From Armatimonadota bacterium (GTDB lineage: Bacteria; Armatimonadota; Zipacnadia; Zipacnadales; JABUFB01), in NCBI GenBank assembly GCA_013314775.1, contig JABUFB010000004.1, positions 26,529 to 90,528 of the forward strand: 64,000 nucleotides of DNA, in the 5' to 3' direction. Position 1 is the stretch's first letter. Every line of letters starts with the position of its first letter. A program made the position numbers and the translations under genes. The notes under the pieces were generated by a model. That model worked only from the letters and a program-made list of their open reading frames with translations. It was not told the DNA's origin and searched no databases. Below, one piece after another: positions 10,023 through 19,784 of this stretch.

Positions 10023-10355
10023 CTGCGTGCCGCGTCATCGGCGCCCAAGGGAGACGGTATGCATCCACCCTGGCCTCGTGTCCCCGGGCGATGAGCGTCC
10101 GGGTGTCAGCTTCCCAGTGCAGGTCCACGTAGTCACCCGGCGCGAAGTCTCGCATCGCGCCGCACTGCCATGCGGAGCTTGATGGCAAGCTGCGCGTGGG
10201 ATTGCGTGATGGACTCGCGGGCCATACTGCATTCCTCCTGGAAGCGAACGGGTCTTTGTTCCCCTCGGTCCGGCGCCGACCCTTCCGGGAGGCCTTCCGA
10301 CCCGAACGGGGAACTCTCTCTTGCGAGCGACATCCCGAGACCAGGGTGACCACTC
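10023..10355. other. Gene-poor interval
   Basis: About 330 bases between the unrecognised gene and the URO-D gene. It holds one strong ribosome site with a broken short frame on the minus strand (10081-10225) and nothing else that I can support. Confidence 0.45.
10081..10225 (-). pseudogene. Short frame with strong ribosome site, possibly a frameshifted AbrB-like regulator
   Basis: AGGAGG (10239-10234) stands 8 bases before ATG 10225. The first frame encodes 30 residues (MARESITQSHAQLAIKLRMA...) and stops at 10133. Near 10155 a second frame continues with RDFAPGDYVDLHWEADTRTL. Joined, the two pieces resemble the AbrB/MazE layout (basic first half, then a GDxVxL strand). One indel would explain this. 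It may instead be a genuine 30-residue peptide, or chance. Confidence 0.3.
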
Positions 10356-11534
10356 ATGACCGGCAACATCTCCGCATTCACCCCAAAGCAGCGGATGCTC
10401 AATGCCTATCGCGGTGAATACAGCGACCGCGCACCCGTTGCACCCGAGTTCTGGTACTACTACCCTGCGAAGCTCCTCGGGGTGGACATGATCCAGTTTC
10501 AGCGCGAAGTGCCCTTCCATCAGGCCCTCCAGCGCACATTCGAGGCCTTCGACTGCGAGGGCTGGGGCATCGGCCTGGCACCCATTGGCAATGATCAGGT
10601 GACAGGCGACGCGCAAGAGCGTTGGATCAGCGACACCCGCCTGGAGATCCGCAGCACTATTCACACTCCCCGCGGCGACCTGACTTGTGCGTCGCTCCTG
10701 GACCGCGAGGAGCCGGGTTGGGTCACAGAGCGGCTGATCAAGGAGCCCGAGCGGGATTTGCCGGCCTTCGAGATACACGCCCTGCCCGACCCGGAGAACA
10801 CCGATGTCGCGCCACTCGTCAGGGCCTGGGAGGAAGTGGGCGAGTCGTATCTGCTGGAAGCCATGGTCGGCGTGCCCTTTGTGGACTTCTATGGCGGCAA
10901 CCGCGAGGGTGCGCTGGAGACCACCATCTTCGACCTGTGGGACCATCGCGACTTGCTCAAGGGCCTGCAGGAGCGTTTCATCGACCACATGGTGTCCAAG
11001 ACCCGGGTGATCTGCGAGCGTACTCCGGTAGAGAGCTTCTTTATCGGCTGCTCGTGGAGCTGCAATTCCTTGATCAGTCCGGCAATCTGGCGGGAGTGGG
11101 ACAAGCCGGTGATTGAGGCCGTCGCGAAGGAAGCCCATGCCCACGGCCGACTGCTGCATATCCACTTCCACGGACGCTGCATGGACACTTTGGCGGACTT
11201 CGCCGAACTGGAACTGGACTGTGTCTGCCCCTTCGAACGCCCGCCGGGGGGCGATGTCCAGGGTCTCGAGGGCCTGCGCGAAGTGGCCCGGCTACTTGCG
11301 GACAAGGTGACCATGAACGGGAACATCCACACAGTGGAGACCCTCATCCGGGGTACCGAAGACGACGTGCGGCGAGAAGTGGGCGAAGTCTGGGAAGCCT
11401 TCAAACATACTCCGCGGGTGATCTTCGGCACGGGCGATCAAGTGGGCCGCGAGACGCCCGAAGAGAACCTGCACGCGATGATTGACGAGGCCAAGCGGCT
11501 GTCCGCGCGGCCGCAAGGAACCGGGGTGACCTGA
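10356..11534 (+). CDS. URO-D-superfamily protein (methyltransferase-like)
   Basis: A 392-residue protein of the uroporphyrinogen decarboxylase fold, in the branch that includes MtaA/CmuA-type cobamide methyltransferases rather than HemE. Typical features are the N-terminal KQRMLNAYRGEYSDRAPV segment and a His/Cys cluster (LLHIHFHGRC, then DCVCPFE) that could bind zinc. It overlaps functionally with the next gene: the GH13-like start is only 2 bases after its stop, so the two are cotranscribed. This suggests a role in sugar catabolism, not heme. Substrate unknown. A second member is at 28358-29515, again beside a polysaccharide-degrading gene. Confidence 0.85.
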   Translation: MTGNISAFTPKQRMLNAYRGEYSDRAPVAPEFWYYYPAKLLGVDMIQFQREVPFHQALQRTFEAFDCEGWGIGLAPIGNDQVTGDAQERWISDTRLEIRSTIHTPRGDLTCASLLDREEPGWVTERLIKEPERDLPAFEIHALPDPENTDVAPLVRAWEEVGESYLLEAMVGVPFVDFYGGNREGALETTIFDLWDHRDLLKGLQERFIDHMVSKTRVICERTPVESFFIGCSWSCNSLISPAIWREWDKPVIEAVAKEAHAHGRLLHIHFHGRCMDTLADFAELELDCVCPFERPPGGDVQGLEGLREVARLLADKVTMNGNIHTVETLIRGTEDDVRREVGEVWEAFKHTPRVIFGTGDQVGRETPEENLHAMIDEAKRLSARPQGTGVT

Positions 11535-11536
11535 AG

Positions 11537-14500
11537 GTGACATGGCTACTCGCGGGGGTTCTCATCGCCGCCACGGCGGGCACTGAGGCCGCAAGTCTGG
11601 AAATGGGCCGCCTGCGCCTTGACTTCGACGCAGCGGGGAGATGGACCGGGCTCGCCCTGGACGGCGCCAATCTCATCGACGCGGGTTCTGCCCGGGATTT
11701 CGAGGCGTCCATCGAGGGCGCCCAGTGGCCCGATGCGTCCCAGTGGACGGGCAGCGCTCCCGTCATCGACCAAGCTGCAGGAACCGTGACGGCGACTTCC
11801 GAGGCCCCCGGCTGGCGCGTGGCGCAGACCTGGACGCTGGAGCCGGATGCGCTGATCATCCGGCGCACCGCGACCATCACTCGCCTGGATGATACTCCGG
11901 CGCTCATCAACGGCACCACGTTCCGCGTGCCTGGTGTGCGTTTCGAAGGCAGCGGAGACGCTTTGTGGTGCGTGCCGGGCGAGTTCCCGGTGCGCGAAAG
12001 AGCATTTGCCGACAACCAGCCAGGCGTCGCGCTGCATGAGCGTGGGTGGACGTGGTCGGAGACGGGCCTCGCCTGGGCGCGCTCTGAATCGGCGAAGGCC
12101 GGAGTGCTGGTGAACTGGCGACTCCACGTGGATTCCGCGCTGGTGTCCGTGGAGCAGCTTGCGGGCGCGGTCAATCTGATGCACCGCTTCCACACCCTCG
12201 CCCGGCTGGGGAAGGACCAGAGCATCATCGCAGGGGAGCAAGTGATCGCGCTGTCGGAAGGAAGTGAGGAGGCGGTTCGCGCTGCCGGTGCCAAGCTGGC
12301 CGAGTTCGCGCACCCCGGCCCGCCGGAGGACCGCCCGTCATGGCTCGAAGGCGCGGTGATCCAGGAACTCCACCCGTGGGGCAGGCTGGAGACCTGGGGA
12401 GCGGGTGACCGTGGCTCGCGTATGCCCGACCTACAGGCCCAACTCCCCTTCCTGCGGGACCTGGGCGTCGATGGCATCTGGATCCTGCCGGTTTCCGAAA
12501 AGCCGCCGTGGGTCTACCACCTGCCGGGATTCCGCCACATGGACCCGCAGGTGACCACTCCCGAACAGCTGCGCGATTTCATATCAGCAGCGCATGCAAG
12601 AGACATTCGCGTACTCATGGACCTCGTCACTTACGGCGTCGCGCCGGACAGCCCGGATGTGGCGAATCTGCCGGACAGTGTCTGGAACCGGGATCGCGAA
12701 GGCAACCGGATGAAGGCCTGGAGCGACTCGGTTCTCGCGGCGGACTGCTCCGACCCCGACTGGCGTGCGCACATCGTGGACCTGACCTCGTGGTGGGTGC
12801 GCGAGTTCGGCGCGGATGGTTTCCGGCTGGACTGCGGCGGGGCCGGACAGACACCCAATTGGCAGCCCCGCACGAGCCTGCACATGAACGCCGGGATGCT
12901 GGCCGGAGGAGTGGGCCAAAACGGGCTCATCCGGGACGCGATCCGGGCGATCAACCCGGATGCGGTGATGCTCCCTGAAGCCGGGTCGCCCGCGCATTTC
13001 AGCACTGCTGACTTGATCTTCGACTATCCGCTGTACATGGTCTGTCGCGAGGCCACACGTATCCCGGACCGGGCGACGTGGGTACAGGAACTGCGGCGGT
13101 TCTTGTCGGCCCAGCAGACCACACATTCACCGAGGGCGCTGAACGCGCTGGTGCGGTTCACCGAAAACCACGACTGCGTGGCTGCGCAGGCTTACTTCGG
13201 CGTGGGGCTCTCACAGGCCATCACTGCGGTGCAGGCATTCATCCCCGGGGTGCTGCTCCTTTACCAGGAGCAAGAAATCGGGTACTCAGAGGAGCTCCGA
13301 CAGTGGCTCAGAGCCCGACGAGAGTTGCCCGAAGTGCGCTCGGGAAGCGTGGACTATGACCGCGTGTCCGTGGATGACCGGGCGGTGCTGCCGATCCTCC
13401 GGGCCATGGGCGACCTCAAGACGTTGGTGCTGGTGAACATGGGCGACGCCGACGTCTCCTGCAGCGTGACGTTGCCCCAGGATGTGGCGAATCAGGTTGG
13501 CAGAGCCACTGATGCGCTCTCCGGCGAGTCTGTGGACCTGTCTCAGCCGGTTGCAGTCCCCGCGTACCGGCCGCGGATCATTGCCCTGCGTGAGCTTCCG
13601 GCACAGGTGAATCCAGCCCCATCTGCTCCGGCTAAGGATGGGAACCTGGCAGAGCCTGTGGATATATCCCAAATCGATGCCCAGACCACCCGCGCTACGG
13701 TTCGGCTCGCGCCTGTGCAGAAGTGGTTCGTGCAGACCGCCGAAGGCCTGCTGGCGGACCCCTTCATCGACCGCCACCGTAAGCCGAAAGAAAACGAGAC
13801 TTTGGCCTCCACTATGCCGCCATTGTGGCGCTGCTGGAGGCCCTTCGAGAACGGCCTGTGGGACAACTGCGCCGAGCCGTCGCTCGGGGCAATCGCGGCG
13901 GATGGCCGGGCGGTGCGGGTTGTGATGACCGACATGCCCAGGGTGCTGAACGCGCGCATCGACGATCCGTCTTCCGTGGGCGAGAAAGCCACCATCACTG
14001 TGGACTATCGCCCGGGCGAAACGCCTTTCCGCATTGAGGAGCAAACCGACGGACAGGCGTTGCTCGCTGACTTGCGCCGACGATCGGCTGAGCCCGCGTC
14101 GCTCGTGGATGTCGATCCCCTGTGGGTGAAGGTGCACAATGACCACTACCGGATGGCTCTAGCAAGGCGTCACGGCGGAACGATCGGACACCTCTCGGCG
14201 GCCGGCGATGAGCAATCCTGGCTGCAGGGACCTTCCGAGGTGTACTCCGATTGGGGGCTGTTCAAGGAGCGCTACCACGTTTCCAGCGACGGTGACACCA
14301 GCCCGCGCATGAGCGTTCGCGACACAGACACGGGCAAGCAGATCACCTTCTGGGGCCACTTGCACGGGCCGTCGTGGAACGGTGTGCAGACCGCGCCGAT
14401 CCCGGGACCGCATGTAGCCTATCGCATCCGTTACGATGTGGACCAGTCGCCCAGGATCCGGGTCACGCTGAGCGTTACGGCGCTCACAGACCGCCCGGAC

Positions 14501-14851
14501 ACCAGGGCATTCTTCGCTTACCGCATCCCATTCACGGGCTTCGAGCAGTGGAGTGTGACCGGCGGCGAAGGCAACCCGTCCGGGAGACTGGGAGACCAAC
14601 GGGGGAAGCGCGTGTATGAGGCGAGCCGGGAGGAAGAGCTGGGATCGGTGGAGTTCCGTCTGTCTGGTCCGGGGAAGAGCCTGACGGTCGGGGGCTTCAC
14701 GGGAGATCCGGGCTTGCCGCAAAACCCGTTCCTGCTGGATGGCGGCCCGGAAACGATGCATCTCTTCTATGCGCTGCTCAACGGTGAGCCAGTGCACCTC
14801 AAAGCGCATGAGCCAATGACAGCGCAGTTCGAGCTGACCGTCGGCAGATAG
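11537..14851 (+). CDS. Large secreted GH13-like alpha-amylase-family protein
   Basis: An 1104-residue exported protein with a short signal peptide (MTWLLAGVLIAATAGTEA). Residues 20-260 form a beta-rich N-terminal region. Residues 270-610 are a GH13 barrel with all three catalytic acids: nucleophile Asp432 in DGFRLD, acid Glu481 in LPEAG, and Asp546 in FTENHD. The last 450 residues (from about 650) are beta-rich and not recognised. Start is GTG 11537, directly after the URO-D stop (translational coupling). Cleavage of an alpha-glucan or related alpha-glycoside is inferred; the exact specificity is not readable. Confidence 0.85.
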   Translation: MTWLLAGVLIAATAGTEAASLEMGRLRLDFDAAGRWTGLALDGANLIDAGSARDFEASIEGAQWPDASQWTGSAPVIDQAAGTVTATSEAPGWRVAQTWTLEPDALIIRRTATITRLDDTPALINGTTFRVPGVRFEGSGDALWCVPGEFPVRERAFADNQPGVALHERGWTWSETGLAWARSESAKAGVLVNWRLHVDSALVSVEQLAGAVNLMHRFHTLARLGKDQSIIAGEQVIALSEGSEEAVRAAGAKLAEFAHPGPPEDRPSWLEGAVIQELHPWGRLETWGAGDRGSRMPDLQAQLPFLRDLGVDGIWILPVSEKPPWVYHLPGFRHMDPQVTTPEQLRDFISAAHARDIRVLMDLVTYGVAPDSPDVANLPDSVWNRDREGNRMKAWSDSVLAADCSDPDWRAHIVDLTSWWVREFGADGFRLDCGGAGQTPNWQPRTSLHMNAGMLAGGVGQNGLIRDAIRAINPDAVMLPEAGSPAHFSTADLIFDYPLYMVCREATRIPDRATWVQELRRFLSAQQTTHSPRALNALVRFTENHDCVAAQAYFGVGLSQAITAVQAFIPGVLLLYQEQEIGYSEELRQWLRARRELPEVRSGSVDYDRVSVDDRAVLPILRAMGDLKTLVLVNMGDADVSCSVTLPQDVANQVGRATDALSGESVDLSQPVAVPAYRPRIIALRELPAQVNPAPSAPAKDGNLAEPVDISQIDAQTTRATVRLAPVQKWFVQTAEGLLADPFIDRHRKPKENETLASTMPPLWRCWRPFENGLWDNCAEPSLGAIAADGRAVRVVMTDMPRVLNARIDDPSSVGEKATITVDYRPGETPFRIEEQTDGQALLADLRRRSAEPASLVDVDPLWVKVHNDHYRMALARRHGGTIGHLSAAGDEQSWLQGPSEVYSDWGLFKERYHVSSDGDTSPRMSVRDTDTGKQITFWGHLHGPSWNGVQTAPIPGPHVAYRIRYDVDQSPRIRVTLSVTALTDRPDTRAFFAYRIPFTGFEQWSVTGGEGNPSGRLGDQRGKRVYEASREEELGSVEFRLSGPGKSLTVGGFTGDPGLPQNPFLLDGGPETMHLFYALLNGEPVHLKAHEPMTAQFELTVGR

Positions 14852-14862
14852 CCAGAACGCGG

Positions 14863-14902
14863 ACCGGGGACGAACATCGGGCAACTGATGCGCGTCCCCG
14901 GT
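14863..14902. terminator. Hairpin between convergent genes
   Basis: Stem ACCGGGGACG (14863-14872) with CGTCCCCGGT (14893-14902), 10 bp, between the GH13-like gene and the M42 peptidase gene. Confidence 0.6.
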
Positions 14903-14926
14903 TCCATTCCTGCCCCGAAAAAGAGG

Positions 14927-16000
14927 CTACAGATCGGTCAGGCTCGCCACCGTGTCAGCATCCAGCCGCTCCAGCAGTTTGCAGATCAGGTCGAGTGTCA
15001 CCGCGTAGTCGTTGAGGTCGATGATGCCGAAGTGGCTGTGAATATGACGGGCGGCGACACCGAGGACGATGCTGGGCACGCCTTCGGCAGTCAGGTGATA
15101 CCTGCCACCGTCGGTCCCGCCGCGTGACAGCATGGCGAATTGATGCTTGATCTCGTTCTGCTCACAGACGTCGATGACCAGGTCTCGCAGGCGAGGATTA
15201 GCGATCATGCTGCCGTCCATCAGGTAGATGGTGGCTCCCTCGCCCAGCTTCACCGATGAGTCTTCCTCCTTGATGCCCGGCACGTCGCCCGGGATGGCGC
15301 TTTCCAGGATGATGGCCACGTCGGGGTTGATGGCGAAGGCTGAGGTGGTCGCTCCGCGCAGCCCGACCTCTTCCTGTACCGTCCCCACACCGTAGACTTC
15401 GCAGGGCAGGCTCTGGCCGTTCAACCGCTTCAGTGCATGCACGAAGAGGGCTACGCCGACCCTGTCATCCCAGGCCTTGCCCAACATGCGGTTCTCCACC
15501 GCCAGGTTGATGCAGGTGGCGCTGGGAACGATGGGGTCGCCGGGGCGTACACCCAGCTTCTCCACGGTCTCCTTATCAGACGCGCCCACATCGATGAACA
15601 TGTCGGCGGCCTTCACCACGGTATTCGCCTTGTCCGGGTCCACGAGATGCGGCGGAATTGCGCCGATAACGCCGGGGACCTGCCCATTGCGGGTCTCGAT
15701 AATCACGGGCTGTCCAAGCAGAACCTGATCCCACCAGCCGCCGAGATTCTGAAACTTGATCGTGCCTTCCTTGGCAATGTGCTTCACCAGGAAGCCGATT
15801 TCATCCATATGCCCGGCGAGGGCCACCTTTGGCCCGGGACCTGACGTCTTCAGCCGGCAGATGATGCTCCCCAGGCGGTCGTTGCGAATCTCGCAGATGT
15901 CCTGCAGTTCGTCTTTCACGATGGCAGCGACCCGGCGCTCGAAACCGGGGATGCCGTTCACGTCGGACAGGCGTGTGAGAAGCTCACGGTACTCGCTCAT
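14927..16000 (-). CDS. M42-family metallo-aminopeptidase
   Basis: A 357-residue cytoplasmic peptidase of the FrvX/cellulase-M/glutamyl aminopeptidase group, which forms large tetrahedral assemblies and trims peptides. Metal and catalytic motifs are all visible: GHMDEIGFLV (His64, Asp66), KAWDDRVG, QEEVGLRG (catalytic Glu plus ligand), ILESAIPGD and RGGTDGG, with the last ligand His in ARHIHSH. ATG 16000 fits the family start. It follows the flippase gene on the same strand by 34 bases and may be cotranscribed with it. Confidence 0.93.
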   Translation of the reverse strand: MSEYRELLTRLSDVNGIPGFERRVAAIVKDELQDICEIRNDRLGSIICRLKTSGPGPKVALAGHMDEIGFLVKHIAKEGTIKFQNLGGWWDQVLLGQPVIIETRNGQVPGVIGAIPPHLVDPDKANTVVKAADMFIDVGASDKETVEKLGVRPGDPIVPSATCINLAVENRMLGKAWDDRVGVALFVHALKRLNGQSLPCEVYGVGTVQEEVGLRGATTSAFAINPDVAIILESAIPGDVPGIKEEDSSVKLGEGATIYLMDGSMIANPRLRDLVIDVCEQNEIKHQFAMLSRGGTDGGRYHLTAEGVPSIVLGVAARHIHSHFGIIDLNDYAVTLDLICKLLERLDADTVASLTDL

Positions 16001-16034
16001 GGCAGTCTCCTTGGTCTTCCACGTTCAAGACGGG

Positions 16035-17585
16035 CTATTTGTCGTTCCTGTTTCCGTTGCGCTGGTCCAGAGTCTTGCGTGCGAGCCGGAGAACCTCGTG
16101 CAGCAGGCGCGTCTGCGCGTTCCCATAAAGGATGACAGGCAGGGCTGCGATGAGGAACATGCAGAGCCGGATGCCCGCTGACAGCCACTCATGTTCCACG
16201 TGGGGCACAAGAGCATCCGCCGCGATGCCCGAGCCCTTCAAGGCGACAACGCACCATGCCAGGGGCAGGTAGCACATGGCAAGCTGGGCGAGCATCTTGC
16301 TGCGAGGCCTGTAGTACCTTGACAGCACTTCGTAAAGCGACATGAAACTCGCGACGAAGTAGCCCAGCCCGGCGCCCATGGCAATCGTGCTCAAATGCCC
16401 GCCCCGGCTTGCGTACCAGGTGCCGAAGCCCCAGATGACCGCGGCGCCAATACACTTGTTCATCACCACAAACCAGTCTTTGTTCAGGGCGATGAGCAGC
16501 GTATTACTGGCAACGGGCAGGGCCAGCAGAACGCTGGCCAGCGACAGAATCTGGGCAGCGTAGATGGCGCTCTCGAACTTGGGCACAACCGTGCGCACCA
16601 TGGGCGGCAGCAAGACGAAGGCGCATCCGGCCGCCACCGGCAGGATCGTCGCCGAAGCGATGGTGGGAAGCATGACGTGACGCCGTACGCCCTCCACGTC
16701 ATCCTTCGCGGCGTAGCTCTGCAGGATCCGCGGCATGATCACAAAGCCGCCGGCTTCTGGGATCCGGTAGAGATATGTCGCCACCTGTACGGCCACGGAA
16801 TAGAGTCCGAACTTGTAGACCTTGTCAGGATAGGATGTGACGATCACCAGGCCGTCGACGGTTCGCAGGAGTGTGTCCGAGAGAATGATGAAGGCGATGA
16901 ACAATCCCGAGCTCACCAGTCGGGCGACCACTGTCCAGTCGATGTGCCAGGGGATGACGAACCGGCTGCCGTAGGCAAAGTAGGCCACGCTGATGATGAG
17001 GGCCAATAGCCAGCCCAGCATAGCGCCGCTCACATGATAGAGCGCAGCGCCGAGCAGGATGAAGGCGAACTGACTGAGCGTGCTGATTACGCTGGCGACG
17101 GCGAGTGTGCCGAAACGATCCCAGGCTCGAAGCACCACCCGGTAGAGTGCGTACACCTGCTGGGCAGCGAGGATTCCGCCACCTGCGATCAGCGAGACCT
17201 TCGTCTCCACCCCATAGTCCATCAGGAGGCCGAACACGGCCATACCGAGGCCCGCGAGAATGCCTGTGAAGGTCACGAAGGCGGCGCCGACGCCCTCGAT
17301 TTCATCCACCGCGGCGGTGTCCTTGCGCCCGATTGCGAGCGGGAGGTCCTTGCTGATCCCGTGCAAGACGCCGAGATGGCTATGGGTGAGGTACTTATGG
17401 GCCATACCCACGAGGCCCATGATGCCCCGCCCGGTGGGTCCAAGCAGGTTCATCACGAGAATGCCGCGCACCAGCCCGCAAGCCATGTCGAAGTAGGAGC
17501 TGCCCAGCATCATCACTGCAGCGGCGATCATGCTGGTGCGGCGGCCATGGGTACGGTGGCTGTTCATCGAGGTGCTTTCGGACAC
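16035..17585 (-). CDS. Polysaccharide flippase-like membrane protein (MOP superfamily)
   Basis: A 516-residue protein with about 12-14 hydrophobic segments and the Wzx/MATE-like layout (MVMNLLGPTGRGIMGLV near the amino end is typical). It likely flips lipid-linked oligosaccharides across the inner membrane, as part of cell-envelope polysaccharide export. Start is GTG 17585, preceded by CAGGGA; ATG 17567 is an alternative without a ribosome site. No glycosyltransferases lie beside it, so the substrate is unknown. Confidence 0.85.
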   Translation of the reverse strand: MSESTSMNSHRTHGRRTSMIAAAVMMLGSSYFDMACGLVRGILVMNLLGPTGRGIMGLVGMAHKYLTHSHLGVLHGISKDLPLAIGRKDTAAVDEIEGVGAAFVTFTGILAGLGMAVFGLLMDYGVETKVSLIAGGGILAAQQVYALYRVVLRAWDRFGTLAVASVISTLSQFAFILLGAALYHVSGAMLGWLLALIISVAYFAYGSRFVIPWHIDWTVVARLVSSGLFIAFIILSDTLLRTVDGLVIVTSYPDKVYKFGLYSVAVQVATYLYRIPEAGGFVIMPRILQSYAAKDDVEGVRRHVMLPTIASATILPVAAGCAFVLLPPMVRTVVPKFESAIYAAQILSLASVLLALPVASNTLLIALNKDWFVVMNKCIGAAVIWGFGTWYASRGGHLSTIAMGAGLGYFVASFMSLYEVLSRYYRPRSKMLAQLAMCYLPLAWCVVALKGSGIAADALVPHVEHEWLSAGIRLCMFLIAALPVILYGNAQTRLLHEVLRLARKTLDQRNGNRNDK

Positions 17586-18013
17586 GCGGGTATCCCTGCC
17601 GTTGTGGCCAGGCGGGGCGCGAAGAGGACTGCCCCGGGATGACCGTGCGCACAGGGCCCAACCAGAAGCTCTCCCATCTTCTGCCCCCCCGGGGTCATCA
17701 GTGTCAGACCCCGCCCCTCTACCCGCCCTGCGTCCGGTTCAAAGCGAAACGTGGGCCGCCAATGGCAGTCGCCCACGATCCACTGCCGATTCTACCTGTA
17801 TCTGCCGGTATATGCAAGCTTGTTACTATTCAAGCGTTCCCCGAAAACAGGCGAGTTGGGTCGAGTCGGGGCGTCATCTCTTCCCGGATGCGTAACCGGC
17901 AACGAAGGTGCTGCAGGATTACCCAAGAGCCCCCGGAGGAAACGGCACAACCCCGCGGCGCTCTCATCATTCATTTCTGTCGCTCGCGTTGGGGGTAAGA
18001 GCGCATCGCGGAA

Positions 18014-18083
18014 CGGCAATCCGGGAGCTTCTGCCCCCGGCTATAGGCTGCCGCCCGCTTCGCGAGCTGTGAGGCACGAGGCC
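18014..18083 (+). repeat. Intergenic hairpin repeat R1, copy B
   Basis: Shares the 5' half of R1 with the other copies: GGCAATCCGGG, GCCCCCGGCTA, GCCGCCCGCT and GCTGTGAGGCA in order. Stem one is CCGGG (18021-18025) with CCCGG (18036-18040). Similarity stops after about 18083. Confidence 0.7.
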
Positions 18084-18184
18084 CACCCGCAGGGTCCCAA
18101 CACCTCCCGGGCCAGCGGAACCCGTGCCAAGCGCGGAGACCGGGTGATCTCGGCAGGTCCGGAAGCGCTCGTCCAGCGGAGCCC

Positions 18185-18260
18185 GTACCCACACAGCGAG
18201 AGCGCGTGGCTTCGTTCGGTCCAGACACCCTCGGGACACAGATAGATGACGCGCAGATGC
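18185..18260 (-). repeat. Intergenic repeat R2, copy 2
   Basis: Minus-strand match to 3226-3296. It begins GCATCTGCGCGTCATCTATC at 18260 and continues with CCCGAGGGTGTCTGG. It lies about 30-100 bases after the stop of the prepilin gene at 18287, where a 3' untranslated region would be. Confidence 0.6.
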
Positions 18261-18286
18261 CTGCAGGACTGAGACGCACCCACCAT

Positions 18287-18922
18287 TCAACGCACAGCGG
18301 TGCTCCATGCTTCTTCGTACGTCTCGCGGCCAACATTCTTGACATGGAAGTCGCCAAAGAGGATGTTCCAACGCCGCTCGTTGAAACCGTTGCCCCCGTG
18401 CCACTTGCCATGCCCGTCGAAAAGAACGTTTACCCGCGCCGGGTCGGGCAAAGTCTCGGGCATGGCCCCCTGGAAGGCGATCTCAGTGCGCCACATGTAG
18501 CTGGTTCCGAAGGCCTCATACGAACTAGGGTGCGCGATCAAGGGTATCCCGGAGTCTTCAAGGACATCATATCCATCATCCGAGGGGCAGGCCCAGATTT
18601 GCTTGTTTCTTACGTATGGGTCAATCACTTCGTGAAGGTAGGGCATATAGGGGATCTGCGCCTGCCACTGCGGATAGCCGTTCCAGATCTGGGGGGTGAG
18701 CCGATCGGCGGGGTCAACGCCCCACGGGAAGCGACCATCGTAGTCGGTGCAGTACATGTTCATCGCAAGTCCCAGTTGCTTCAAATTGCTGGCGCAGGTG
18801 GTTGAGCGCGCTTTCTCCCGGGCGCGCGCGAAAACAGGGAAGATGATGGCCGCGAGCACCGCGATGATCGCAATGACCACGAGAAGCTCGATCAGAGTGA
18901 AAGCCCCGCGTTTTCTCGTCAC
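18287..18922 (-). CDS. Prepilin-like secreted protein, DUF1559 type
   Basis: Second member of the paralogous set: basic leader (MTRKRGA), then [38 protein letters not shown]. The carboxy end has GDFHVKNV in place of the usual DGHAK. Start GTG 18922 is chosen because GGGAGG is 8 bases upstream and the leader length then fits; the longer frame to 18982 overlaps rnhB. It begins 35 bases after the rnhB stop and is probably cotranscribed with it. Its role in a pseudopilus or cell surface is inferred. Confidence 0.87.
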   Translation of the reverse strand: MTRKRGAFTLIELLVVIAIIAVLAAIIFPVFARAREKARSTTCASNLKQLGLAMNMYCTDYDGRFPWGVDPADRLTPQIWNGYPQWQAQIPYMPYLHEVIDPYVRNKQIWACPSDDGYDVLEDSGIPLIAHPSSYEAFGTSYMWRTEIAFQGAMPETLPDPARVNVLFDGHGKWHGGNGFNERRWNILFGDFHVKNVGRETYEEAWSTAVR

Positions 18923-18956
18923 CGGTGGGCCCTCCCTGGAGATCTGCGCAGTCTCG

Positions 18957-19664
18957 TCATAGGTCGAAAGCACGCTGAGCAAGGGATTTTACCGGCTCAA
19001 AACTCCGGCGGTGTTCGGGACACGGCCCCCGCATCCGGATTGCTTCGCGATGCTCCGCGCTGGCATAGCCCATATTCCGAGCGAAACCGTAGCCGGGATA
19101 TCGTCCGTCGAGCTCCACCATCAGCGCGTCCCGGTGCACTTTGGCCAGGATCGACGCCGCTGCGACGCTGTAGCAGAGTCTGTCGCCCTTGACTACAGCT
19201 TCCGATGGCACAGGCAGCCCCGGTACCGGAAGCCCGTCGATCACTGCGAAATCCGGGGGGTGGCTGAGCGCCGCCAGTGCCCGGCGCATCGCCTCATGGG
19301 TGGCACGCAGGATGTTGAGTGCATCGATCTCCGCCGCCGACACTACCCCCACCGACCAGCACACCGCAGCGCTCTGTATCTCCGCCGCCGCAATCTCTCT
19401 TTGGCCGCGGGTCAGGGCCTTGGAGTCGACTACCCCGCATAGGGGAAAGTCCTCGGGCATGATCACCGCCGCGGCCACCACCGGTCCGGCGAGGGGGCCG
19501 CGGCCGACCTCGTCCACCCCGGCGATGAGCCGAAACCCCTGCTGCATGAGCCGCAGTTCGATGTCCCGCGGCGCGCTCGCTGGTCGATGGTTGATCTGGA
19601 GCCCCATGAGGGTGCGTGGTCCTCGGTCTTGTGGTATCCAATCTCGCGCGCGATGGTCGGACAT
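18957..19664 (-). CDS. rnhB: Ribonuclease HII
   Basis: Removes RNA from RNA-DNA hybrids and single ribonucleotides from DNA; cytoplasmic. Catalytic acids are visible in [13 protein letters not shown] (Asp, Glu), in VIDGLPVPG and in AKVHRD. The protein is 235 residues from ATG 19664; the true start could be ATG 19607 (MGLQINHRP), since neither has a good ribosome site and the extra amino-terminal part is not conserved in the family. A TATAAT box (19733-19728, minus) lies upstream without a clear -35. Confidence 0.92.
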   Translation of the reverse strand: MSDHRARDWIPQDRGPRTLMGLQINHRPASAPRDIELRLMQQGFRLIAGVDEVGRGPLAGPVVAAAVIMPEDFPLCGVVDSKALTRGQREIAAAEIQSAAVCWSVGVVSAAEIDALNILRATHEAMRRALAALSHPPDFAVIDGLPVPGLPVPSEAVVKGDRLCYSVAAASILAKVHRDALMVELDGRYPGYGFARNMGYASAEHREAIRMRGPCPEHRRSFEPVKSLAQRAFDL

Positions 19665-19784
19665 CCATGCACTATAACGGCCCAATCATCAGGACAGTTC
19701 CGCTCCACGGCAAGGTAACCTGCTGTCATTATAACCAAGTGGGACGAGACCGTTTGCCACCATGCCTGCAGGCGCATCCCGGGT

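Larger units (their letters stand above)
17586..18286. other. Long gene-free interval with repeats R1 and R2
   Basis: About 700 bases between the flippase start and the prepilin stop. It carries R1 copy B (18014-18083, plus) and R2 copy 2 (18260-18185, minus). The open frames inside have no ribosome sites or family resemblance. The combination of R1 and R2 is the same as at 3.2-3.8 kb, but relative orientation differs. Confidence 0.6.

Noticed and set aside
10356..11534. Heme biosynthesis uroporphyrinogen decarboxylase (hemE)
   Set aside because: The His/Cys motifs and gene context fit the methyltransferase-like branch, not HemE.
17034..17642. Plus-strand frame opposite the flippase gene
   Set aside because: Composition is His/Glu/Gly-rich as expected for an antisense shadow, with no family motif.
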